Shown piece after piece: positions 1 to 5,261 of a DNA stretch of 5,261 nt. Source of the DNA: Pseudomonadota bacterium (lineage in GTDB: Bacteria > Desulfobacterota > Syntrophobacteria > Syntrophobacterales > Syntrophobacteraceae); assembly GCA_023442755.1 (NCBI GenBank), contig JAEZXS010000206.1, forward strand, positions 1-5,261, in the 5' to 3' direction. The notes beneath the pieces were generated by a model. That model searched no databases and was not told where the DNA came from. It worked only from the letters and a program-made list of their open reading frames with translations. Within the stretch, counting starts at the first letter, position 1, and each line of letters begins with the position of its first letter. Both the position numbers and the translations under genes were made by a program.

Positions 1-10
1 CCCCCATATA

Positions 11-25
11 GGAGCGGCCTTTTTT
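11..25 (+). terminator. Possible right half of a rho-independent terminator, cut by the window edge
   Basis: GGAGCGGCC (11-19) is followed directly by six T (20-25). This is how the 3' arm and U-tract of an intrinsic terminator look for a plus-strand gene lying left of the window. The matching left arm (GGCCGCTCC) would sit just outside, with a loop around bases 1-10, so it cannot be seen. If the left arm is itself preceded by an A-run, the element would also end the minus-strand gene at 52-345. The call rests on half a structure. Confidence 0.3.
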
Positions 26-51
26 GTATCGTATATTTGAAGAGGCGAGTT

Positions 52-345
52 TTAGCTCGTCTTCGTCTTGTCCAGTTCAGCTTTCAGTCTTTCTACTTCC
101 TGCTTGTATTTTTCGGCTTCTTCCTTCAGCCTGGTGTCGGAACCGGCGGGCTCGGTTTCCCTGTTCTTGGGGAACGGAAGTTTTTCCTTGACTTCGTCGT
201 AGCCAAGATATGCGGCCATGAGGCCACCGAGCAACAGAACGAGCGGGATGGCGCCTCCGATGAATCTGAAAACAGCGTCATACCAGATGATGATCCCTAA
301 AAAGCCAAGAAACGCAGCGGCTACACCACCCACAAAAACCTTCAT
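52..345 (-). CDS. Small two-helix membrane protein with coiled-coil tail, function unknown
   Basis: This is a 97-residue protein of no family I can name. Residues about 3-21 and 28-48 are two hydrophobic, glycine-rich stretches separated by a short WYDAVFRF segment, so they most likely form a helical hairpin in the inner membrane. From residue 49 the chain turns charged: a short linker with PFPKN, then about residues 70-95 rich in K, E and L with heptad-like spacing (EEAEKYKQEVERLKAEL), a probable coiled coil. With K2 at the N-terminus and a charged tail, a cytoplasmic coiled coil is plausible. The start is well supported: on the minus strand TAAGGAGG (360-353) lies 7 nt before the ATG. The stop is TAA at 54-52. 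The gene is divergent from the radical SAM operon, with about 400 bases between. Tail and hairpin could mediate self-association or a partner contact, but no function can be assigned. Confidence 0.8.
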   Translation of the reverse strand: MKVFVGGVAAAFLGFLGIIIWYDAVFRFIGGAIPLVLLLGGLMAAYLGYDEVKEKLPFPKNRETEPAGSDTRLKEEAEKYKQEVERLKAELDKTKTS

Positions 346-352
346 GATCCGT

Positions 353-360
353 CCTCCTTA
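353..360 (-). promoter_or_regulatory. Shine-Dalgarno site of the small membrane protein gene
   Basis: Read on the minus strand the bases are TAAGGAGG, a near-perfect match to the anti-Shine-Dalgarno, 7 nt before the ATG at 345-343. This fixes the start and supports the small reading frame as a real, well-translated gene. I found no convincing -35/-10 pair for it in the minus-strand sequence upstream (bases 361 to about 500). Confidence 0.8.
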
Positions 361-554
361 GAATGGTTGGCAAAAAGTTATCTTCTACCTTGATCTATTT
401 TCTCGAAAAGTCAGTTCCAGTCTGCGCTTGCTGTTGCAAAACAGAGGAAAACGAATAGCATGGCCGCTTTGAGATTGCAAGCAGAAATTGCCCGGCGTCC
501 ATACCGGATCTGCCTTCTCGCCCCCTCCGATGACGGTTTGTCCTCCCTTTTCTG

Positions 555-584
555 TTGACTCTGTTTCCCTCGGATAAGTATAAA
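555..584 (+). promoter_or_regulatory. Probable sigma-70 promoter of the radical SAM-rng-hemL operon
   Basis: TTGACT (555-560) and TATAAA (579-584) each match the sigma-70 consensus at five of six positions, with an 18-bp spacer, in an AT-rich stretch. Transcription would start near 591, leaving a leader of about 150 nt before the ATG at 742. It is the only good promoter seen in front of the operon. No start-site data exist here, so this is a motif-based call. Confidence 0.55.
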
Positions 585-596
585 TAAAGATTCAAA

Positions 597-659
597 TTTG
601 GACCGGATCCATCCAACTCTTGAATGAACCGGTCGAAAATCTAATCTTAATTCGGTTCA
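597..659 (+). promoter_or_regulatory. Leader RNA with two overlapping, mutually exclusive stem-loops
   Basis: Two inverted repeats share one arm. GACCGG (601-606) pairs with CCGGTC (629-634), extended by TTT (597-599) with AAA (636-638) across one G-G mismatch, around a 22-nt loop. TGAACCG (625-631) pairs with CGGTTCA (653-659) around a loop of about 21 nt. Because 629-631 is needed by both, only one can form at a time. A run of eight T follows at 679-686, but no strong hairpin sits directly before it. TTCAAATT also occurs twice (591-598 and 656-663). The arrangement resembles leaders that switch between structures, but the stems are short and no known riboswitch is recognised. Confidence 0.3.
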
Positions 660-722
660 AATTCACGGCCAGATCAGGTTTTTTTTGGTCTTTCGGACTT
701 AAATTCCAATTCTGCGCCTGTG

Positions 723-729
723 AAAAGGA
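723..729 (+). promoter_or_regulatory. Ribosome binding site deciding the start of the radical SAM gene
   Basis: GAAAAGGA lies in front of two in-frame start candidates, TTG at 733 and ATG at 742. The GGA (727-729) is 12 nt before the ATG but only 3 nt before the TTG. The TTG is too close for normal initiation, so the ATG is preferred even though its spacing is slightly long. Confidence 0.6.
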
Positions 730-741
730 TATTTGTTTCTA

Positions 742-3300
742 ATGTCAGACAAGCACTTGAACGGAATAGAAAAACCGGGCCGCTACGTCGGCCTGGAGGC
801 CAATGCTTACTCAAAGAGCTTCGATGAATCGCTGGTGCGTTTCGCACTGGCATTTCCCGATGTGTATGAAATCGGCATGAGCCACTTGGGCCTTCAACTG
901 CTCTATCACCAGTTGAATGGCGCCGAAGGGGTAATGGCCGATCGCGTATATTCGCCATGGACTGACTTTGAGCAGAAGCTGAAAAGCTCCGGGGAACCCC
1001 TCCGGGGAATCGAGAGCGAGCGTGCCCTGTCCGAGTTCGATTTTCTCGGTTTCAGCCTCCAGTACGAACTGAGCTACTCGAACATCCTGACGATCCTCGA
1101 TCTCGCCGCGATCCCGTTCCAGGCCGAAAAGCGCTCGGTCGAACACCCCTTCGTCATCGGGGGCGGGCCCTGCGCGTTCAATCCGGAGCCCCTCGCGGAA
1201 CTGTTCGACTTTTTCGTTCTGGGGGAAGCCGAAGAGGTTCTTCCCGAGATGATCGCCTGCTACAAAGAATGGAAGCGGGCCGGGAATAAATCTCGCGAGG
1301 ATTTCCTTGTTGAAATACGCCGCATTCCCGGTATCTACGTTCCGTCTTTCTTTACCATTTCGTACAACGAAGACGGGACCATCGCCGCAGTCACGCCGCG
1401 GTTCGCCGACTATACGGGAGTGCGCAAGAGGTTGATACGGAACCTGGATGAAGGCTGCCCCATCCCGGAAAAGCCGCTGGTCCCCCTGACGGATATCGTT
1501 CATAACCGGCTCGGGGTGGAAATCGCGCGGGGATGTACGCGCGGTTGCCGGTTCTGCCAGGCGAGTTTCATCTACCGGCCGGTCCGGGAACGTAACCCCG
1601 GGCTGGTATTCGAATCCATTAAGAAGGCCCTGGCCTCGAGCGGCTTCGAGGATGTTGCTCTGCTCTCCTTCAGCACTGGCGATTACTGCGGGATTCAGGG
1701 ATTGCTCGGCGCGCTCGTAAACGAACTCGAGCCGCGGAAAGTCGCCGTGTCCTTCCCCTCCATGCGCGTCGGGACACTCACCCCCGAACTGATGGAGCGC
1801 GTGAGCAAGATCCGGAAGACCGGTTTTACGCTTGCCCCGGAGGCGGGAAGCGAGCGACTGAGGCGGGTGATAAACAAGGCGATCCGGGACGAAGACCTTT
1901 TATCTGCGGCCGAGACGGCGTTCGGCCTGGGATGGAAGGTCCTGAAGCTCTACTTCATGATGGGGCTGCCCGGCGAGACGCAGTCCGACCGGGATTCGCT
2001 CGTGGAACTCTGCCTCAAGGTGTGGGAACGGGCCAAAAAGACCCGGTCCACCGTCAACGTCGCCGTTTCCACTTTCGTTCCCAAGCCGCAGACCCCGTTC
2101 CAGTGGGCGGCTCAGCTCTCGGAGGAAGAAGTCCGGGCCTGCCTGCAGGATTTCAAGGAACGGATCAGAAAACCCGGGCTGAGGCTGAAGTGGAACCTTG
2201 CCGGCCACAGCGTTTTCGAGGCAGTCTTCGCCCGCGGAGACCGGCGTCTTGCGAAGGCGCTCGTGCGCGCATGGGAACTTGGAGCGCGATTTGACGGCTG
2301 GACGGACCACTTCGATGAGGATCTGTGGTATCGGGCCCTGGCCGAAACGGGGCTGAACGCGGATTTTTATGCCCGGCGCGAACGGGCCCGTGACGAGATC
2401 ATGCCCTGGGACCATATTTCTTCGGGCGTGTCTCGCGAGTACCTCTGGGAAGAATATCAGAAGGCCCTGGGGGAGGAGTTTACGGGTGACTGCCGCACGG
2501 GGAAGTGTACGGGCTGCGGCGTTTGCGACCACAAGAATGTTGCGCCCCTGGTCCATACGGAAGAAATATCTCTGCTGCAGAAAGTGTCTTCGAGGGACAA
2601 CGGCGGGCAGATGCCCCGGGTAGAGGACGAATTCCTCTACCGCCTTATTTATTCTAAACTGGACCGGACGCGGTTTTTTGGTCAGCTCGAAATCGCAACC
2701 GCTTTCGACCGGGCTGTGAGACGCGCGGGACTTCCGGCGGCCTTCAGCAAGGGCTTTCATCCCCACGTGAAGATATCCTTTGGAGAGGCGCTGCCTCTCG
2801 GGATGGAGACTCTCATAGGGGAGGCCTATATCACCCTGACCAAAATTGTCGATACCGCGTGGATGCGCGATGAACTTAATCGGCAATTCTATGGTATTAT
2901 CCGGATCAGCGATGTCAAACGCGTGGAAAAGCGCCTCCCATCCGGTGCCGCCAACAGGGCGGTTTACAGAATTTCGCGCCTCAACCCTTTTCTGGTGCGG
3001 GCTCTGCTTCAGCGTTGGCCGCAATGCCAGGAAGCGGTTCTTTCGAAAAAGACGAAGAAAGGGGAAGCGAAGGCCGTTCTGCGCGACGTTGTTTTGGATA
3101 TGCGAAAAGCCGGCGAAAACTCGCTGGAAATGGACATTTTCGAAACGCCGCTTCTATGTTTCAGACCATTGGCAATCCTGCAATATCTGGCGGGCGAACA
3201 TGCCGGGGAGCTGGACGAGTGCCTGATCTGCAAAATCGCTGCATTCCGCCTGCCCGACCAGGAAGGGAGCAAGGATGTCATCAGAGCTAATAATCAATAG
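742..3300 (+). CDS. TIGR03960-type radical SAM protein fused to a DUF2344 (TIGR03936) domain
   Basis: An 852-residue fusion protein of unknown reaction. Residues about 10-165 form the N-terminal region of the family, usually described as B12-binding-like, with FALAFPDVYEIGMSHLGLQ near 34-52 and GGGPCAFNPEP at 140-150. No DxHxxG cobalamin motif is present, so cofactor binding is doubtful. The radical SAM core follows: C265, C269 and C272 (CxxxCxxC in IARGCTRGCRFCQASF) would bind the 4Fe-4S cluster that cleaves S-adenosylmethionine, and LAPEAGSERLRRVINK (364-379) and LYFMMGLPGE (403-412) are typical of the barrel in this family. Residues 584-595 carry C584, C589, C592 and C595 (CX4CX2CX2C), a probable extra Fe-S or zinc site. 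From about 630 comes the DUF2344 domain, with FDRAVRRAGLPAAFSKGFHP (655-674) and ISFGEALPLG (678-687). In many bacteria the two parts are separate or fused and lie next to rng. ATG 742 is chosen over TTG 733 by ribosome-site spacing. The 3' end overlaps rng by 26 bases. A role in RNA or ribosome modification is inferred from context only. Confidence 0.93.
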   Translation: MSDKHLNGIEKPGRYVGLEANAYSKSFDESLVRFALAFPDVYEIGMSHLGLQLLYHQLNGAEGVMADRVYSPWTDFEQKLKSSGEPLRGIESERALSEFDFLGFSLQYELSYSNILTILDLAAIPFQAEKRSVEHPFVIGGGPCAFNPEPLAELFDFFVLGEAEEVLPEMIACYKEWKRAGNKSREDFLVEIRRIPGIYVPSFFTISYNEDGTIAAVTPRFADYTGVRKRLIRNLDEGCPIPEKPLVPLTDIVHNRLGVEIARGCTRGCRFCQASFIYRPVRERNPGLVFESIKKALASSGFEDVALLSFSTGDYCGIQGLLGALVNELEPRKVAVSFPSMRVGTLTPELMERVSKIRKTGFTLAPEAGSERLRRVINKAIRDEDLLSAAETAFGLGWKVLKLYFMMGLPGETQSDRDSLVELCLKVWERAKKTRSTVNVAVSTFVPKPQTPFQWAAQLSEEEVRACLQDFKERIRKPGLRLKWNLAGHSVFEAVFARGDRRLAKALVRAWELGARFDGWTDHFDEDLWYRALAETGLNADFYARRERARDEIMPWDHISSGVSREYLWEEYQKALGEEFTGDCRTGKCTGCGVCDHKNVAPLVHTEEISLLQKVSSRDNGGQMPRVEDEFLYRLIYSKLDRTRFFGQLEIATAFDRAVRRAGLPAAFSKGFHPHVKISFGEALPLGMETLIGEAYITLTKIVDTAWMRDELNRQFYGIIRISDVKRVEKRLPSGAANRAVYRISRLNPFLVRALLQRWPQCQEAVLSKKTKKGEAKAVLRDVVLDMRKAGENSLEMDIFETPLLCFRPLAILQYLAGEHAGELDECLICKIAAFRLPDQEGSKDVIRANNQ
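3263..3269 (+). promoter_or_regulatory. Ribosome binding site of rng inside the end of the radical SAM gene
   Basis: AAGGGAG sits 5 nt before the ATG at 3275, within the last codons of the upstream gene. Together with the 26-base reading-frame overlap it suggests translational coupling: ribosomes finishing the radical SAM protein pass over or next to the rng start. The start is confirmed by the conserved N-terminus ELIINSNPFETRVALVE. Confidence 0.75.
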
Positions 3301-4846
3301 CAACCCTTTCGAAACGCGCGTGGCGCTGGTCGAAAACGGCCAGGTCGCCGAGCTTTACGTCGAGCGCAGTTCGGACAGGGGAATTGCGGGCAATATCTAC
3401 AAGGGACGGGTCGTGCGCGTTTTGCCCGGCATGCAGGCCGCCTTCGTCGATATAGATCTGGACAAGGCGGCATTCTTGTATGTGAGCGACATATACCACC
3501 CGATGGGGGACATCGAGCAGTTGCTGCTTTCGTCCTGTGAGACGAACGAAGAAGAGGAGTTGCCGGAAGAAGCCGGCAGAGAGCAGGGGGAACAGGAATT
3601 CGATGAAGTGTTCGATCTGCGCCGCAGCTACAATAACGTTCCCATAGAGGACCGGCTGCAGGAAGGGCAGGATATCCTCGTGCAGGTCGCCAAGGAACCG
3701 ATCGGAAGCAAAGGGGCGCGGATCACGACCCATATAACCCTTCCGGGCAGGCACCTGGTATTCATGCCCACGATGGACCACATAGGGGTATCTCGAAGAA
3801 TCGAAGACGAGGCCGAACGCAAACGGCTGCGCGAGATCATGTGCGACATAAAGCCCCCTCAGTTCGGCTTTATCGTGCGTACGGCAGCCGAAGGAGCCGA
3901 GAAGGAAAAGCTCCAGGCGGAAGTCGATTTCCTGGTAAAGCTCTGGCAGAACATTCAGCGCCGGGCCGATAACGCTCCCGTGCCTTCCGTGATCTACCAG
4001 GAACTGGACATTACTCTGCGTGCCGTTCGCGACCTGTTCACAAAAGAGCTGGACCGGCTCGTGATCGATTCGGAAGGCGAATACCGGAAGATTCTGAACT
4101 TTACCGAAACGTTCATGCCGTCCCTCCAGAATGCCGTGGAGCTTTACGACGGGGATGAGCCCATCTTCGATGCGTACGGCATTGAAATGGAGATCCAGAG
4201 GGCGCTCAGCAAGAAGATCTGGTTAAAATCCGGCGGCTACATCGTCATAGAGACAACAGAGGCCCTTACCGCAATCGATGTGAACACCGGGCGGTATGTC
4301 GGAAAGCGCAACCTCGAGGAGACGATTCTCAAGACCAACCTGGAAGCGGTGAAGGAGATCGCCTACCAGCTCCGGCTTCGCAACATCGGCGGAATCATCA
4401 TCATCGATTTCATCGACATGGAAAAGGAGGCCAACCGGGAAAAGGTCTGGAACGCGCTGCGGGACGCCACCTACAAGGACAAGAGCAAGTCGAACATCCT
4501 GCACATGTCGGAGCTCGGCCTGATCGAAATGACGCGTAAAAGGACGAAGGAGAGCATCGGGCAGGTTTTGTGCGAGCCCTGTCCCTATTGCGAGGGCGAA
4601 GGGTATCTGAAGTCCAAGCAGACTATCTGTTACGAGATCCTGAGGGAACTCGAACGGCAGCCCTCCGACTTCTTCGGCCGGGACATCCTGGTCATGGCGC
4701 ATCCGGAGGTGGTTGCCCGGTTTTGCGACGAGGAGCGGGCGCCGCTGGAAAGGGTGGAGGAAAAGATGCATGCGCGGATCGAGGTCAAGGCCGACGCGAA
4801 CCTGCATGTGGAACAATACGATATATCCGCACTGGAATCGGAATAA
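3275..4846 (+). CDS. rng: Ribonuclease G (RNase E/G family endoribonuclease)
   Basis: A 523-residue cytoplasmic endonuclease that cuts AU-rich single-stranded RNA, favouring 5'-monophosphate ends; the family acts in rRNA maturation and mRNA decay. The S1 RNA-binding domain spans about residues 37-140 (GNIYKGRVVRVLPGMQAAFV at 39-58) and holds an acidic insert near 84-115, rich in E, Q and G. R202 and T203 (FIVRTAAEG) match the 5'-phosphate sensor pair R169/T170 of E. coli RNase E. D335 (LTAIDVNTG) and D378 (IIIIDFIDM) match the Mg-binding D303 and D346; the spacing of 43 is identical. C436 and C439 (CPYCEG) match the zinc-link cysteines C404/C407, again with identical spacing from the second aspartate. 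The length is near RNase G (489 in E. coli), and the chain lacks the long C-terminal scaffold of RNase E, hence rng rather than rne. All catalytic elements are intact. It starts inside the radical SAM gene and is followed by hemL after 18 bases. Confidence 0.95.
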   Translation: MSSELIINSNPFETRVALVENGQVAELYVERSSDRGIAGNIYKGRVVRVLPGMQAAFVDIDLDKAAFLYVSDIYHPMGDIEQLLLSSCETNEEEELPEEAGREQGEQEFDEVFDLRRSYNNVPIEDRLQEGQDILVQVAKEPIGSKGARITTHITLPGRHLVFMPTMDHIGVSRRIEDEAERKRLREIMCDIKPPQFGFIVRTAAEGAEKEKLQAEVDFLVKLWQNIQRRADNAPVPSVIYQELDITLRAVRDLFTKELDRLVIDSEGEYRKILNFTETFMPSLQNAVELYDGDEPIFDAYGIEMEIQRALSKKIWLKSGGYIVIETTEALTAIDVNTGRYVGKRNLEETILKTNLEAVKEIAYQLRLRNIGGIIIIDFIDMEKEANREKVWNALRDATYKDKSKSNILHMSELGLIEMTRKRTKESIGQVLCEPCPYCEGEGYLKSKQTICYEILRELERQPSDFFGRDILVMAHPEVVARFCDEERAPLERVEEKMHARIEVKADANLHVEQYDISALESE

Positions 4847-4853
4847 AGAGAAC

Positions 4854-4860
4854 AGGAGGA
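4854..4860 (+). promoter_or_regulatory. Ribosome binding site deciding the hemL start
   Basis: AGGAGGA is a strong Shine-Dalgarno. Two ATGs follow, at 4861 and 4865, in different frames. The first directly abuts the site and opens a frame without recognisable protein; the second is 4 nt away and opens the HemL frame, so 4865 is the start. Confidence 0.8.
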
Positions 4861-4864
4861 ATGG

Positions 4865-5261
4865 ATGGGCCGGGATATTTCCAGGAAGCTCTTTCAGGAA
4901 GCTCAGAAGTGTATACCCGGAGGGGTCAACAGCCCCGTACGGTCGGGCAAGGCGGTCCGGACCGATCCTCTTTTCATCAAAGAGGCCGCGGGATGTCGTA
5001 TAACCGACGAGGACGGGAACACCTATATTGATTATGTAGGGTCCTGGGGGCCTCTGATCCTGGGGCATTCGCATCCTGACGTCGTGCGCGTCCTGGAAGA
5101 AGCCATCAAAAGGGGGACGTCCTACGGCATACCCACTCGGGTCGAGATCGAGATGGCCGAAAAGGTTGTGGAGATGGTCCCCTCGATCGAAATGGTACGG
5201 ATGGTGAACTCGGGCACGGAAGCCGGCATGAGCGCCATCAGGCTTGCGCGCGGCTTTACGG
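4865..5261 (+). CDS. hemL: Glutamate-1-semialdehyde 2,1-aminomutase, N-terminal part, cut by the window end
   Basis: The visible 132 codons belong to the PLP enzyme that turns glutamate-1-semialdehyde into 5-aminolevulinate, the second step of the C5 route to heme, siroheme and cobalamin after glutamyl-tRNA reductase (HemA). Diagnostic blocks are IPGGVNSPVR (17-26), YIDYVGSWGP (54-63) and VRMVNSGTEA (111-120). In class III aminotransferases the SGT of the last block contacts the PLP phosphate. The match to E. coli HemL (426 residues) is close throughout, including the end ARGFT; one small difference is EAGMSA where E. coli has EATMSA. The PLP-binding lysine (K265 in E. coli) lies beyond the window, so completeness cannot be judged. 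It follows rng by 18 bases with no terminator or promoter between, so it is very likely in the same transcript. Confidence 0.95.
   Translation, partial: MGRDISRKLFQEAQKCIPGGVNSPVRSGKAVRTDPLFIKEAAGCRITDEDGNTYIDYVGSWGPLILGHSHPDVVRVLEEAIKRGTSYGIPTRVEIEMAEKVVEMVPSIEMVRMVNSGTEAGMSAIRLARGFT

Larger units (their letters stand above)
346..741. other. Divergent intergenic region without a gene
   Basis: About 396 bases between two divergent genes, noticeably more AT-rich than the coding DNA on the right. It holds the minus-strand ribosome binding site (353-360), a rightward sigma-70-like promoter (555-584), a leader with inverted repeats (591-741), and the ribosome binding site of the radical SAM gene (723-729). 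The 73-codon minus-strand frame at 395-616 has low-complexity, R/G-rich composition without domain character and lies over the promoter, so it is not called. Bases 361-554 show nothing I can identify beyond a weak inverted repeat (GCTTGC 426-431 with GCAAGC 477-482). Confidence 0.7.

Noticed and set aside
44..61. Inverted repeat GCGAG/CTCGT around the stop of the small membrane protein as a terminator
   Set aside because: The stem is about 6 bp with two G-T pairs, covers the stop codon, and has no T-run following it on the minus strand.
421..485. Inverted repeat TCT..GCTTGC / GCAAGC.AGA in the intergenic region
   Set aside because: Only six continuous pairs with a loop of about 45 nt and a bulge; expected by chance in a region of this length.
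395..616. 73-codon minus-strand reading frame in the intergenic region
   Set aside because: No domain character, R/G-rich composition, overlaps the predicted rightward promoter, and no good ribosome site was seen before its start.
687..699. Hairpin GGTC-TTTCG-GACT after the T-run in the leader
   Set aside because: Only three Watson-Crick pairs plus one G-T, and it follows rather than precedes the T-run, so it is not a terminator.
733..741. TTG start at 733 for the radical SAM gene
   Set aside because: It lies only 3 nt after the GGA of the ribosome site and adds just three residues (MFL); ATG at 742 fits better.
1900..3024. Long minus-strand frame (374 codons) opposite the radical SAM gene
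   Set aside because: It lies entirely within the strongly supported radical SAM/DUF2344 gene and its translation shows no recognisable motif; a GC-rich antisense shadow. The same holds for the minus-strand frames at 811-1503 and 4223-5074.
4570..5031. Plus-strand 153-codon frame spanning the rng-hemL junction
   Set aside because: It is out of frame with both rng and hemL, which have strong family motifs in their own frames; the overlap is a shadow.

Overview
The window reads as a chromosomal segment of a deltaproteobacterium in the broad sense (Desulfobacterota, possibly Syntrophobacter-like). This is an inference from the protein style, the C5 heme gene hemL, and the gene pair of a large uncharacterised radical SAM protein followed by an RNase E/G-family ribonuclease. 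No rRNA, tRNA, CRISPR array, insertion sequence or phage gene is visible. Coding DNA is GC-rich; the intergenic region is clearly more AT-rich.

Layout. Bases 11-25 look like the right half of a rho-independent terminator cut by the window edge. A small two-helix membrane protein with a charged coiled-coil tail lies on the minus strand (52-345). A gene-free stretch of about 400 bases (346-741) separates it from a divergent plus-strand cluster. That stretch holds the Shine-Dalgarno site of the small gene, a good sigma-70-type promoter pointing right (555-584), and a leader of about 150 nt with two overlapping stem-loops that cannot form together.

The plus-strand cluster is compact and probably one operon. 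It contains (1) an 852-residue fusion of a TIGR03960-type radical SAM protein and a DUF2344/TIGR03936-type domain (742-3300); (2) a ribonuclease G/E family protein, rng (3275-4846), whose start overlaps the end of the first gene by 26 bases; and (3) the N-terminal 132 codons of hemL, glutamate-1-semialdehyde 2,1-aminomutase (4865 to the window end), 18 bases after rng.

How they may work together. RNase G cuts single-stranded RNA during rRNA maturation and mRNA decay. The radical SAM/DUF2344 protein has no function I can name. Its tight linkage to an RNase G gene suggests a job in RNA or ribosome biogenesis, but that is inference from context. HemL makes 5-aminolevulinate for tetrapyrroles (heme, siroheme, cobalamin); its place in the cluster may be simple co-transcription. 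The most interesting element is the radical SAM fusion with its extra four-cysteine cluster and overlap with rng; the second is the possible switching leader in front of it.
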